Source: Austropuccinia psidii (lineage: Eukaryota; Basidiomycota; Pucciniomycetes; Pucciniales; Sphaerophragmiaceae). From it: 64,000 bases of DNA. Shown here in pieces: positions 33,888 through 47,643 of this stretch. Within the stretch, counting starts at the first letter, position 1; every line of letters begins with the position of its first letter. The notes under the pieces were generated by a model, which was given only the letters and a program-made list of their open reading frames with translations, searched no databases and was not told the DNA's origin. Made by a program: the position numbers and the translations under genes. The stretch covers positions 65,676,937 to 65,740,936 of the forward strand of contig JALGQZ010000001.1 of NCBI GenBank assembly GCA_023105745.1, given 5' to 3'.

Positions 33888-35040
33888 GAGCAGGTAATCA
33901 CAAATAGAACAATTTAAGACTTGGCCTGGCCAATCAGGAATAAGAGTGAGTGAAAGATGTCAAGATGGGTAAAAAACCATTATTTTAAGATTTGAGAACT
34001 AAAAGGGAAGGATATTTCACAGAAAACAAATACTTGGCCAAGATTTGGGCAGCAAGAAGGTTGGATCTTGGATGAGTATGATGATTGGTGGGTGATTAGT
34101 GGAGTTTCTGAATTTTGGCAGGTAAAGTGAGACTGAATTGTCTGGTACTTGTTATGGGGTCATGCCAGTTATGTGAAACCCATGCAAATATTAAGGAGTA
34201 TCCTGCTTAGATAGTCCAAGGGTGTAAGTGAGTATGGTTGGTTGGTTTGGACTGACGGGAATCACCAGTAAGCCACCATTGGTACAAACACATAAGGGCT
34301 TACGTGCGTTTACCACCACCCCTTTAGTATTTTAATAGAGGAGTTGAGGTCTAGTTGAAAAAGATGTGGGTTATCATCTTATAAGAATAAGAGAAATTTC
34401 GTGTATTATTTCAGCAGAGTCCAGGCCTTTTCTTCAGGGAATAAGCCTTATGAGAAAGTATATACCGTATTTCTTATTTGAAAAGGCTTGGTGTCAACAA
34501 AAGCGACAGCCTTAGGGTCGAAGCTCTACGCGGCGTCTTTTGCGAAGTTGGAAGCAAGGGCAATAATGCCCTAGTAAATAATTCACACTTTTCTAATCAT
34601 GAAGTAGTCCTGGGGTCCTTTAATAAGAATTTAACTCCCGATGTCCTTTTATTTAGCTAGGTTTCTTGTAAGTTGGTCCCTACAAAGCCATATTCAGAGC
34701 TTTTGGTGTAATTTTAGTTGTGAGTCAGAATATCATGATTTATTTTGAATATTTCTCACATTTTTCGATACCTCACATTAACTAGACGAGGTCCGCAGTT
34801 ATCTCTATATACCTTTTTTATGGATAATGTTGAGTTACATGATGCAAAGTATACCACTCTTGTTGACTCAATTTTGGACTAGGCCTTTGGATTTGATTAA
34901 CATTCCTAACAAGAGAATTTTGGCTTTGATAAAAAAAAAAAAGAGGCAGGCCAGTTGCCCTACGCAGTAAGTCTTTGCTAATCAAGTGACCTTGTATGGA
35001 CAATTAAACAAATACAACAAGTCCGTTCGTGTAAATTTAC
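33888..35040. other. 3' flank of SEC5, no supported gene
   Basis: Base composition changes near 34250-34600 to a less AT-rich, CpG-containing sequence, as in the SEC5 gene, which suggests the edge of non-repeat DNA. A plus-strand frame of 60 codons (34478-34660) has no recognised content. No repeat copy was identified, and no clear polyadenylation signal for SEC5 could be picked out. Confidence 0.45.
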
Positions 35041-38000
35041 TCAAGGCTTTGTTTGAGGCGTGGCACTGGATATAGAGTGCTCCTCATGTGGCGAGCTAGA
35101 CGATATCTTGGGTTTCTTAAAACAAATAAATGCCAACGCCGTTGTGCGTCGACACGAATGTAAGGTGCGCTTCAATATCTCCAACTCCCTCTGTAACTCA
35201 TTTGCTGTATCATCCGCTTCCGCACCAGTCAATGGCATTGCACGTTGATAAGCATTTCCAATCTTCTGGTAAATGCTTTGCATCGTCATGTCTGCTTGCG
35301 GAGTCACGTATGACGACAACGTTCGATGAATAAATTCAATTTCAAGCGTTGCCTGCAAGTAAGATTTCAAAGGATCAGCCTCTCTACTGCACAAAACAGC
35401 AATATCCTTTGAGGAGAAATGTAGCTCAGCTAGAGCAAGCCATTAATTTAACCAAAAACTCCAAACACTTACTTGCAACATCCCACCCATGCCGAATTGC
35501 GGCACGCTGCCAAATGCTTTGAGACATTCGTTGGCAAGCTCCTCGGTCAAGGTAGACAATATTGTGTTCACGAGCGCTTCGCCACTGCTTTGGCTCGCGG
35601 ATGCGGGCCCAACGACACTGGTCACTTGTGCATGAACAAGAACCAATAGCAACAAGGCATCATACACAAAAGAATGTACCTCTGCATAAAAACGGCGAAA
35701 TTGGATAAGAAAACTAGCAAGGTGGTCTGGTCCGAACGAAAGGTTGCCTCACCTGTCGGTTTGGGCGCTGTCAACCAATCAATGTGACTATTCAAAACAC
35801 CTGTTTGGATTATCTCAGACAATATCCCTGTCTTTCGCTTGATGTAGTCTCCCAACAAGAGAGTATCTAGTTCCCCTATGACATCGCTCAAAGTCTGTAG
35901 AAGAATCACGAAAGCAATCATTTAAGTCGATAATCATGGTACAGCTATCCTCAAAGTAGCACCTACAGCCATGTCAGGAGTTAGATCTAACGAGAAAGCC
36001 TCGGAAAGCTGTTGAAATAATTTTGGGATGTAGAATGTCGTCAAGTTAGCCAAGTTGCTGATAGACAACAATAACCGCATATCCTGTTTGAGAAGTTATC
36101 AAAATAAATGCCATTTGCATTGCAAGTGTTATAGCGAATGACCGTGAGGTAATATAGAAAAAAAAACCGCTTCAGCTGACAGGGTGACAAAAAAGCATTC
36201 AAAACCAACTAACAACTTCTTCGTCTACAGAATTCACCCCAGATTTGTCTTGATTAGCCTTTTCGCTGTAAATCGATAAGGAAGCCAAACTAATGCCTAA
36301 CGCCAACTTGGGTGTATCAGGGGCCGATGACGTAGACTGAGGCGTGGCAAAAGCAATATGGACCAATCCGTCCAAACACCCGTAAAGAGCGTCAAGAAAG
36401 GCAGACTTGATTTTCAAATTACTTATGGGCGGAGGTTGCTTCTTCTGCAAAAACCATACCTGTCAGGTGCAAAGACATTTGAATTCAAAACAGTAAGAAA
36501 AAGCTTGCCTTTGATGGTGCCAGTGGCTGGTCCAATGGAGCATGAGTCGTGAAGATCTGCGGTGCCAATTGTTCGTTTCCTCCAGCTAAGATGTACGAAT
36601 TCAGCATAATGTATTGATGAAAGTCGTATATTTTTTGCAAATACACGGTCGTTCCTGCAAGATGGCTTTCGTGTTCTCCTCGTTCTGGGCGTGTCCAATC
36701 TTCTAAAAAATGGAACGCCTTGCTGTCTAGTTAGGGGGTGAATTAAATGCAAAAGGTTGAGGGGTAAACAAACGAAATTAAAATAAGATTTTGCAAACCA
36801 AATGATGACAAACCTATAACCCAATACGCTCCTAGAGTAGACGTAAACCTATATCTCGCATTTACTAAAAACTCTTTCAAGCAACTAAGACCCTCTTCAG
36901 GGATGCCAAGATTGCTGATGTCATGACACCAATCAGATAAGCTGTTCATTAATTGCCGAAGATAAAAAGCCGCTTGTATGGAATTAGAATGCTTGGGCGC
37001 GAATTCTGGCAATTCTGTTACAGGAGAGCGAGCCAACGTTGAGTTGGGATCAGACGTCAAAAGGAAGAACCCGGAGAGTAGACTGGCATAACATGAAATA
37101 ACTTCATTAGCCATTTGTTTGCAAGAGATCGACCGGCGGGCTCTAGTGTCTTTCCGCATTTTAGAATCAGACTTGATTGGAATAAGCCCAAAAATTCTTC
37201 AGTATACAAAATTCAAGCAAGTGTGGTATTTCGAATCGGCCCGGTTGCTCACGCGTTGATACTTTCCATTCAAATACCCATTTATAATTGTCCAAAATGC
37301 CACAATTTCTTTTGACAATAACTCTGAGGGAATTCGAATCAACTCTAAAAGCACGCGCCAAACGTCAGCCCCCATTGCACTTGCAGCGATGTTACCAACG
37401 CCAGCAGTTGTGGGAAGCTCAATCAAGGCCACGCAGTCACGTAGGTCTGAGGCAGATTGGTCTTCTGAGAAAGCGCTCGAGTTAGATCGCTTGATAGTGT
37501 CTGCGGAATGAAGCATTCAGCAGATGTGTCGATAGGCGAAGAAGCAAGGAATTGATTAGGAAACGTACCCAGAGTTTTTTGGGCAGCCTCTTGGTAAAAA
37601 GAGGTCAATTTGCCCATAATGCTCTTATGCTGATTTTCGCAAAAAGTCCAAGCTGGATCATCGGCCGAGTCTAGTTCCAACAGTATCCTATTGATTAGAT
37701 TTGTTGATTGATCAAAAGTCATTAGTGATGAATGAGCTGAGAAGATGAAATATCAAGCCCTGATAAATCTAACAACTGGCTCAACTCTATGGTTTTTTCC
37801 GCTTCCTCAACTGGCGGTAGACCGCCATCGGCTGGCATTATGTTGGCATACAACCTGGCCTTAAACTCATCGACAACTTTTTCCACCTCCAACCAAACCT
37901 TATCGAAAATCCTTTTTTGCTGGCCTAACCCTTCTGGGTTGTTTGGTGTGGGCAAGTTCAAGGCTTGACTCGGTTTGGAATCCAGCATGTTTCTCCCCCG

Positions 38001-39203
38001 CTTGTAAGCCAATAGGGCAGTATCATATCTTTCCTTCAAATGTGAAAAAGGCAATAATCGTAGATATGAGAGTTCAGTAATACAAACATGTGTCGCACTT
38101 GATCCATCCTAACTTCAACTAACCGCTTGGATTGCCTCGACAAGAGTACCGGGTAAATTAAAGAAAAATTTGCTTCGCTCAAATACTCCAAGCGTACTTC
38201 GGAGTCTCTCAGCTTTTTTTCGGTTTTCCAAAAGTGGCGAGTAAACTTGGTCCGATTTGAGGATTGCCACTGAGAAATGTTGAGGTTTTGAGCAAACATA
38301 TAATAAAGAAAAGAAATATTGAGGGAGACAAACATCGTAATGATTCCTTGAGATCGGCAGTTGAATAATCCGATTCTGGCTTCAAAGGGCCCGCTTTCAT
38401 TTGTTCATAAACGGCTGGTTTTCCAAATCAAAAACGGAAAAACGTGGAGCAGGTCGGTGTTTGCATTGCTTCGCTTAAGTTTTAATTAAATGTTGTTTTT
38501 CAGATGAAGTGACCGACCTTCATTTGCCACCTTGACGGCAACGAATCGATCGAATTCACTCTCGACAAGAATCTTTAGTGCTTCGCTTCTTTGTTCCAGA
38601 ATCTCTTGAGGAAAGAAGTCATGGTAATGAAAGGTATTGAGGCTGTGAAACGACCAAAAGCACATGATGTCTTTCTCGAAAATTAAGTCTCACCTCGTAA
38701 TCGGGATCCCCCTTTTTTTAGGTCGCTAAAACTGGCATTTGGATGTACACTAGACAAGAATGCCTTTGGATCGAAACTTTTTGAAGTGATAGAGACCTTG
38801 GTACCTGGAATGTCCCAAAGTAAAAGATATCACAGATTAAAGCAAGTTTTTTCGAAAGCGCCGTCCACAAGGATATTCAACTCAACGGATATCAGGATTG
38901 ACGTCGGTCCTATGAAACGAGATGTTAATATAGCCAAGTTGAGGAACAGAGCGAATGTGCTGCCACCTTGATGGTTATACAATTAAGCGACTGAACTGAC
39001 AGGATTGGTCCGTTCAATAATCCAAGTGGGTCCTCCTCTCCTCTTCCAGAGCGGATCGAGCTGGATGTGGCAGGATCTCCGCCACCGCTCGCTGAAAGGT
39101 CGGTGTCCTGCCATTGTGTTGGTTTCAAGCTCGATAAACGGTATGTCTTCAACAATTCCTCGGCATCAATCCCAAGCGTTTGAATCGACTTGCCACTTGC
39201 CAT
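35041..39203 (-). CDS. SEC5: Exocyst complex subunit Sec5 (EXOC2), 16 exons
   Basis: Sec5 is part of the octameric exocyst that tethers secretory vesicles to the plasma membrane at growth sites. Exons on the minus strand: 39203-39001, 38909-38887, 38804-38694, 38604-38518, 38414-38334, 38269-38124, 38033-37786, 37687-37569, 37500-37253, 37171-36814, 36726-36509, 36444-36214, 36083-35967, 35894-35753, 35681-35473, 35352-35041. They join in phase to 2853 nt, 950 residues plus TGA. Family signatures cross the junctions: DPLGLL near the start, FLSSVHPNASFSDL (91-104), EQRSEALKILVESEFDRFVA, KSDQVYSPLLENRKKAERLR, EKTIEILLELDSADDPAW, DWLTAPKPTEVHSFVYDALL, FGMGGMLQATLEIEFIHRTL. Introns are 64-130 bp. 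All are GT-AG except 36508-36445, which needs a GC donor (AAG/GCAAGC). Exon 2 is only 23 nt. The ATG at 39203 is the first in frame after an upstream TAA. The animal N-terminal IPT domain is absent, as usual in fungi. Intact. Confidence 0.93.
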
Positions 39204-42200
39204 GTCGAAGGTGCTGATCGACAACGGGTAGGGTGTTGCGCCAAAGGCTCCGTTGGGACATTCAATCCAATCAGGACCGTGGCGTGGAGTTAAATGCGGT
39301 GATGATGATTAAGTCAATTTGGATTTCGGTTATTTATCACTTTCTCGGGACGTCATTCGCCTCGAAACCTTTTAAGATATTGATGACACGCTTTATATCA
39401 GCAGCTCATCTATACCAGCAGCACTTTTTCCTGGAAGTCAGTCTGCCCTCCGGCGTCCAATTCAGCTACTCAGCTCCATTTCCTCTCCTATCTCACTTAA
39501 ATATGCAAATCATTTTGAAAGAATAATCTTCCAGTGACCTCACCCCCTTTCTTTTTTGAAAAACAATAGTAACTCAAGATATAACTACCAATGCAGCATA
39601 TGCATGGAAAATGTTCCAAAAAACAAGAGTATCCATTGAAAAATAATCAACCCCACATTGAAATCAAGAAACAAAGTCTCAGGAGAGAGCACCGCTTTAG
39701 TAAGAAAGCGCTAAGCTGAGCCAAAAAAAATGATTAAAAAACTGTCTCCATTAATTTCCCCCCTTTAAACAAGCTAATTTTTTTGATTCCCAGAAAAATT
39801 CCCAGGTTTTTGATTGGGTTTTTTGATTAACTGAATTTCTGTATTTTTAAGTGACCATGCGATTCTAAACAAAAGCTAGCCGAAAATACATCAAATAGGA
39901 AATATAAAAACTAAAATATTAACTTGAAAGGCACTTTCCCGACTCATTAAAAATTACAATATGCACCAAAAAATGGATTTTGATTTTGATCTCAAAGAAA
40001 TTTCTCAGGCTCTTAGCCTCGGGATGAATCAGTGTCAATGTTTGAAATCAAGAAATGCACACAAAGATGACACAAAAAATCTGAATTTATGGAAGTCCTA
40101 ACAAAAATGGTTTCATGAAGCTAAATTGAGTTTCTCTATGTCAAAACTTGAGAAAAATTGGAAAATAAAACAAATTTTACCCCACTATATTACTTCTTTT
40201 CTCTTGACCTTCTTGACAAATTCTGTTTTTAATACATATTAAATTTAAAGGTTTTCTTTCCGCCATCTTTTTATAAATAAAGAAACAAAAGAACGGAGCT
40301 GGAATTCGATATTTATTGGAAAAGGCATTGATTTCAGCTTAATATCGAAATTTGAAAGTGCCTTGAGTACCAGATTTTCTTTTCTAGGATCTCTCTAGGC
40401 TACCCACTGTTGGCAAGAACTTCTAATATATGAAGTTTTTTTCTTTCTTGCATTTAAAAAATGGAAAATTAAGTAAGAAAACTCAAATATCAAAAAAAAT
40501 CGATTTTTTTCTCAAATAAATGATTTGTTATATGTTTTCCAAAGACATTTACTTTGAATCCTTTACTTAAATTCATAATCTATCGTTAAGGGGAGTATTT
40601 TGTAAAAAGAAAATCACTTTGTTTATATAAGCTTCATGAAAAAAATACGGATCAAAAATGATCCAAGACAATTGATAATATTTGTCCGTCAAGAAATCTC
40701 AATTAAGATACCTCAATTCAAGCATTTAAGGCTTTAGAATGAGCTTGAAAGATAGCCAAGAAAACCGGAAATATTGATAAGAGCTCCTGACAAATCAGAA
40801 CCAAAATTACGATCTGAATTACTTGTATTGATCGTTTTCAAGCCTTTTGTAAGGGAAAGCTTTGAGAACTTGGAATATCAGTAGATGTGAATTAATTTTT
40901 TATTAGATATAAGGAATCTGAGAGTAATATTGCATATGCCATTTCTTAATGGATTTTCAAATTGAAATGGAAATTGATTATTTGATACTTCAAAGTAATA
41001 TGAAATATACCTGTTGGCAATTGTTGAATTAATTAATATTTGTATGATATTATCAATAGACATTTAATGAGAACTTTGTGCCAACCCTTTCAGAATGTGT
41101 AGTATATTTTCTATACTTCCAAAAATCAAAAGGCGCTCAAAATAATAATAAAAATTTAAAAAATATCAAAAAAAAACCTGTTTTGTTTATATTTCAAAAT
41201 TTAGAAACATTTTCAAAAATTGAAACATATATTATAGGTTTTCACATAAACTTTAATGATATAAGTATAGATGTAACTATAATATAATCATTGGATTAAT
41301 CATGTCAAAAGACCTTGGTTGAATTTTGAGAAATAATTCTGTCACCAATTCATTTTTATATTTATATTCAACATTGACTATTGTCACAAAACTAACTCAA
41401 GATTGGAATTTTCAACTCATAAGACTAGAATGTTATTTTCAATATGATTTGTTGTGTTAAGAATGAGTTTTGGTATCAAGGCTCAGAGGTATTTTCATTT
41501 TTATGAATATGATTTGTCTTTTTCATGGTAATACAAATAACAATAGGTTGAAATTTTCAAAATAAAGATTTAAAGATGATTGGCTGAGAATTAGAATTGA
41601 ATCAAACATTCAAGCTTTTGGTGAAGTCAAAAGTGGAAGGTTGAATAAAGATTAATCAAACCTATATTTTTCGAGGGAAAAAAAGGAATATTGCGTTCGA
41701 GGATGCCATACTTGCAAACTATGATTCCATAAAGTTGGACCATGCTGCTCAATTTATTTCAATTTTCTCCATAAAAGCTACAGAGGTCTCTTGCGTGAGT
41801 TTTTGTAGTATCTAAGTGAAATCTATAGCAGTTTTTCTGTTTTCATAAGGAAAAATCCATACCAAAATATACTCAGACAATATTAAATTTCCATATAATC
41901 TACAAACAAATTCAATGCTTGCTTTGAAATTTATCAAAAAACGGAATATCCATTCACCATTGGAATTAAAATATTAAAAAGGGTTAAGTTCTTTCACTTT
42001 AAAAGGCTAAACGAGGTTATAATGTCGCAACAAAGACCCTTAATGAGCTCAAAAGGAATCTCCTCACAAGCGCCCAATTATCAATTTTTTATTGAAAAGG
42101 AAATTGAATAGATAAAAGGTCTTCATTTTATGAAAACTTTCTTGAATTAAAATTTTTCCATTTTTTTTCATTCAATGAGCATAAAAACAATTTTCAAGAG

Positions 42201-44757
42201 CTTCAAGACAAATTCAATGTATAATTTCAGGCCTCTCCTCCCCACCCAAAGCTGATGAAAATCAATATTTAAGCACTTTCATAATCAGTCTTCACCCTTG
42301 CAACAGCCCAAAGGTGAACCAATGCCTTTCTCGCCACTATATATAGTCTCTTTGACTAAATTAACCCATCCGCTAAATTATTATTTTCAGATTATATTAT
42401 TTTGTAACCTTTTTTCAAGAAAAATTTAAGATTTTACCTATTTTTGCTCTTTTTAAAATTAATTGTAACATTTTTTTGAATAAAACTTCTTTAAACCCAC
42501 AAATATCTCTTAGAAGGCTCGATTAAAAATAGCTTCAAATAGAAATATCATTTATTTAGAAATTGAATTATCCTCTTATATAGACTTTTCCACACCATAA
42601 TTAATTCTTATTTCACATTTCTTTCTACATGTGTATATTTGGTTTCCACCTTTCATTTCAAGCCACGTCGTTCAATTTTGAAAAATAGTTTTACCATTCA
42701 TTTGAAATTGTGTTTTCTTTTTTATTTGCGTATTTTTTTGTTTTGGGGATCATACCTCTATAGATAAGTGAGAAATTAAGAAGGAAAGTGTTTTGAAACA
42801 GTGATAATATTGTGGGTAATTGAGAAAAATCTATACATTTATATTACCTCCTACCCCAGGGATAGCTGAATAATGAAGAATAAATTAAATTTAAACATTC
42901 TCGTTTGTTTTTAACAAAAATATTGTTTCATAAACTTTATTAAGCTTGTAAAGTAATCAAATCAGTTGTCTTCTCAAAACTACTTTAAAGAAAAGAGGTC
43001 ATTCATAGCAGCTAAGAAACCCTTCCCCAGAGCTCAAGCTATTCAAATTAATTGGCCTTTAATTTTCCTCACCTCCATTTGGGAGCTTCCAGATTATTTC
43101 AAGTACTTTAAAACAATTAATACCCATTTGAGATAGTGTGGTATTCTGTACCTTTCTGTGCCAGCTTCAAGCACATTTGGGGTGAAAAATTTCAAAATTT
43201 CAATATTTAAATGGTTAATTTAGGATCTCCCAGCCTAAAAGACACTTTAAAAATAACATGAGTCAAATGATTACATTGATAGTATTGAATAAAGGGGGAT
43301 TTTACAAGTCAGTATAGAAATAGCCTGAAGATTTTCATAATTCAATGAATAAAAAATTGAACAAATTGTATGGAGTTATACAAAACAAACTACATATAAG
43401 CTTTACAAAACCAAATAGTTTTGCTTCATACAGACAGGAAACACAAAGCTACATTCAAAAGTTAGGAATTTAACATAGAATCCACCCCAAGCCCACCAAT
43501 GATAAATTACTAAGAATGACAGTCACCAAAATAGATTTTATGTAATAAGATGAGCTATGAAAGTATGAATAAACATTCATGGCATGAAAAGATGGAATGG
43601 AATCAAACTTTAATCAACTTCATGCACAGACAGTTCTATATAGACTTAAAAGAGCTCGAAGAATTCCCAATAATAATAAAAACAAATGATGCAATAATTG
43701 TACTGAATCAACTCATTCCCAAATTAACAAAAAATAAATTTTGATAACATTCAATAATCAAAAGAATGAAAAATGGTGCAATTGACCAAATAAAGGATGC
43801 AATGATCACCAACAAACACACCTCAAATTACCTAATCACTCAAGAAATGATGCAATTTACCAAAAAGAATGGTGCAGTATCTCTACCCAATGATACAATT
43901 TGAATATTTCTCACCAGCTAAATACCATCAAGGCTGGGAATAATAATACTAAAGCTTAATTAAAATACAAAAAAGTTTCAAAATATGGTGAAATATACCA
44001 AAAAATTGGTCTATATCCTGATTAAATGAGACCATTACAAAATATCTCAACAGCTAAATTCCCTCAATGCTGTGTATAATAATATTGAAGCTTAATTGAA
44101 ATATTTTTTTTTAAAAATATGATTCAATATCTTGATAAAATGACATAAGTTCAAAAACACTAACCAGCTGAAATAAGTCAAGGTAAAAAGTTTCTAAGTC
44201 CCCTGTTTTTGAGTGCCTCTATTGAGGGCCCAAAGAACATAAATAGAGGGCCTTTCTCCTTCATTTTACCCCATGCTCATGGAAGTATTTCCCAATTAAA
44301 TTTGAATATAATCCTCAATGCAAAGGATCCATCAATCCACATTCTAGTAGGAAAACCAGTAAAATATAACTACAAGCTCAGTAGCAAAGCTCAGAAGCAA
44401 ATATTAGTAGTCTGAAATTATTGAGAAAAAGTAGCTTATAGAGTTAATAAAAGAGTTTAATGTTGAAGCAATAGGATCATAATAATAGATATTAGTATTA
44501 GTATTAAATTATTAGTACAAACGTTTTTACAGTATTAATGAGAGAGTTTAATATTTAATTAATGATATTATCAGAAGAAATATTAGTAGTAGTAATAGAG
44601 TAGTGCTAAAAGAATTTATTATTATTGATATTAGTATTAAGAAATATCTTATCCTTATCATTATTATATCATTAACTACATGAAGAATAAATATTCTTAT
44701 TAAAGAAATATTATTAGCTATATTGTTCATAAGAACCCATATATGATAAAGTACTCA
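39204..44757. other. 5.5 kb AT-rich intergenic region upstream of SEC5
   Basis: The first ~330 bp must hold the SEC5 promoter and 5' untranslated region; no TATA box or other element could be fixed. The rest has frequent stops in all frames, long A/T runs and no recognised repeat family. A degenerate direct duplication pairs 43915-43967 with 44051-44103 (shared CAGCTAAAT...CCTCAA...AATAATA...AAGCTTAATT), with a weaker third start at 44164. Between 44450 and 44720 the sequence is low-complexity ATTATTAGTA-like. Confidence 0.5.
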
Positions 44758-46192
44758 TGTCAGGCTGAGTCTATGATAAAGGTGTATAGTAGGATTTACA
44801 AGCTTTAACTACCACTGTGACAATAAAAATAGTTTAAAAAGAATTTGATTTATGATAATAAGAGGCTGTAATGCTGATAAAAGGGATTTATTATTGTATA
44901 ATAGTGGTGGTGAGCGCTTCTGAAAGCCCTGGGTGCAGTCTTACCAGTTGGGTTACTATAATAAGAGCTACAATACTTAAGTTTAAAGTATAACCTGGTT
45001 ATTTTCCAAGAGTATAACTGTTTTTGAAATCTTCACTACATAGGAATTAAAGAGAAGGATGAGGAAACCTTTTCTGGCTGTGAAAAGGCCCCTTTTTATC
45101 CTAAAATGGGGTGAAAAGGCTTCTAGACCTTTACACATAGAGGAAGTAAAGATTTTTCACTCCCAAGTACTGGCTTGTGGCTTTCAAAAAGCCTGTATAG
45201 CCTGTATTGGGCTCAGATGTTGTCTTGAAACCACATCTGGGCAGTTTTCACCAATACAGGGTGAAAACTTTCATCTGGGGACCACATAGCCCAATTCTGA
45301 TGTGTATTACACATAGAATGCTGTACAGAACCTTTTTGGGACCCCAGTATTGAATTAACTATGAGTTATTGAAGTATAAACATGCTTCTTTGTCTGTTTG
45401 ACACCTCATAATCATGGTTATGGGATACTATCCCACTATAAGGCTTTATTGGCCAAACTGTGGGATTTTGACCTTTAAGCAGCCATAAATCTGTCAGTTC
45501 TCGAGATATAAGCCTCAAAATTGGTTCAGTGTGTAGCTCTAGATGTGTTCTATAAAATGGTACCTCATTTGGTATGTTTATCATTCAATATTGCAAAGTT
45601 ATGCCATGTACAAGTTTTCTTATACACATTTATGATTTGTCCAAAAACTGTATGGAGCTTGTTTGCTCCATAACTCTTGTTCTAGATGGGATATGGGGAA
45701 ATAGATGGAACCATAAGATAGCCTTGATTGTTCTCTTTCCAAAAAGACCCCACTTTAGGTATCTCACACTAAAACTGTAGAAGCTACATGAGAGGTGAAT
45801 ATTTTAATCACCCTTATTTGACCTTATTCTGGTCATAACTTCTGTAATTCTGGTGCTAGCTTAGTTTGGCTAGTAACATTGGATAGCCCAGACTTAGAGC
45901 TTCATTTTGAATACTCATTTTATGAGGTTAAGCCTCTTCCTCTGTATTTCAGATGAGAGGTGAAAATTAAGGTTTATGCTGAGCAACAACTTTGAGCAGG
46001 AATAACTTTGTTATTCTTTGTCCTATGATGATGGGACTTTGATATCTGGAAAGGGGTGAGTTTCCTCTTTCTTTTGATACCGTTTGAGCTGATTTGACTC
46101 AGATCCATGTTTTGGTGGTATCTTGGCTATACCATTGATCTAAGGTATTTGGCTGTCATGCTTGTGCTCTGGTTTTGAGTCACAGGCTAACA
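44758..46192 (-). repeat. Solo LTR of the element IV family (copy 4)
   Basis: 1435 bp from TGTCAGGCTGAGTC to CACAGGCTAACA, flanked by ACTCA on both sides (44753-44757, 46193-46197). Antisense orientation. Nested hairpin: outer arms CCTGTATTGG/CCAATACAGG at 45201-45210 and 45251-45260; inner arms at 45215-45225 and 45228-45238 with two mismatches. The right end carries CTAACA instead of CTGACA. Internal frames such as 45059-45289 recur in other copies only as shifted, broken versions and are not genes. Confidence 0.93.
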
Positions 46193-46197
46193 ACTCA

Positions 46198-47640
46198 ACA
46201 TAAAATATTACCCTTATATTTTGCAAAAAAAAGAAAGCCATTATAGTATTATTTTCAGTGTATTCTATATCTTATATTATTCAATAGCATTATACTTTAT
46301 ATTATTACCTCCAAAAAAGAAATCATCACATATATTATCAAATATCATAAATTCATATCATTATATCTTATAAATATTTGAATTTATATCACAATCCTAT
46401 CTATATCTTACGATATAGTAGTAGTAAGCTATATTATATCTATATTTTAATCCTACAAAGTAGTTATCTGTTTATTGAGTGGGCCTGATAGAGGCTTCTG
46501 AAATTATTCTCTAGTTTTATAGCCACAGTTTTTAAGATTTATTTGTGAGTTCTATAGGGAGATTCTTTAGTATATTCAGAGGGGAAACTAATACACCTCA
46601 GCACCCTTGGTACAGTACAATTGAGAAATTCAAAGCCGTTTACCTGTGATTTCCTCCCCCAAGGACTGCCTTATATAATCCCAAAGTAAAAGGAGTTCCA
46701 CAATGGGTAAATAAATCACTTGAAGATGAGTTTGGTGCACTAACAATGAGAAATATTGCTTAAAATGAATGCCTACCAATCTATCACAAGGGTCTGAATT
46801 TAAGGCAAAGTATATTTAAGCCTGTCAATACTAGAGAGATATTTAGTTATCAAGAGAATACTATTTATAAGTCATAATTTGGTGAAATGATTTATTATAT
46901 GTCAAATAATAACAGCCAGAAGGGTATTACTACAACTGATAAATACTACTGTAAGAGGTCTCAAAGGGGGAGAGAATTCACTATAAGAGATATGACCATG
47001 ATGAACTGCATGAAAATGGGTTGTGTTTTTAAATGATGGTCTTAAGGTATTACTATCTCAAAAATTATCAAAAAAATGAAATTTCCAGATAAGCTAACTT
47101 ACTGGAGGAGATCCACTCACCTCCAAGGGGGGGGAATTATATTTTAGAACCTGAGAGTTGAGTGATTGAACTAGTGATCCTGTAGGAGTGCATTGCTACT
47201 GGAAATTAAAGAGCCCCTTTCTGTATGGATTTGTTTTATCAATGTAAGAAAATACTGATAATTACAAAAAATACCTCCAGATGGCAGTGTGGATACAGAA
47301 ATTTTTCATATATAATGATTTTATTGTCTCACTAGATTGTTAATAATTTGGACTGATTCACCATAATGAAGTGTGTGGCTTAATCAAAGGGTTTTCAGTT
47401 GGAACTCTTACAGGCCTGAAGAATTCCTGTTAGAAATAGAAAGAATATGCCATCAGGCTCACTCGCAACAACTCTTGGAATAAACTTGTCCCCTCTGGTG
47501 GAAAGAGGTGAGGAAAAGTGACTTTGTCAAGAGTGCGAAAGGAGCCTTCAATTGGTCGAACTATTTAAAAGTGCTGCGCTACTGCCCTCAGCCTAATTAA
47601 AATGACAGGTCACTAGCTCTCTGAACTACTATTTTTTTCT
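46198..47640. other. Degraded sequence, no firm gene
   Basis: 46198-46480 is low-complexity AT. From about 46660 to 47330 the plus strand yields protein-like but stop-ridden text, so it may be a decayed retroelement, unidentified. A run of eight G at 47136 (GGGGGGGGAATT) could be a polypurine tract. 47400-47640 is the 3' flank of the copia fragment. Confidence 0.35.
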
Positions 47641-47643
47641 GGG

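Noticed and set aside
39201..39229. N-terminal extension of SEC5 to an upstream TTG
   Set aside because: TTG starts are not expected in fungi; the first in-frame ATG after the upstream TAA is at 39203 and fits family length.
39233..39526. Plus-strand 98-codon frame upstream of SEC5
   Set aside because: Starts with TTG, is antisense to the SEC5 upstream region and has no recognisable content.
45059..45289. Open frames inside element IV-family LTRs (also 30124-30381, 56479-56754, 15750-15983)
   Set aside because: Corresponding positions in other copies are broken or in other frames, and the region is the hairpin-bearing non-coding LTR.
47136..47145. G-run as a polypurine tract of another element
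   Set aside because: No LTR start or matching partner LTR could be found beside it.
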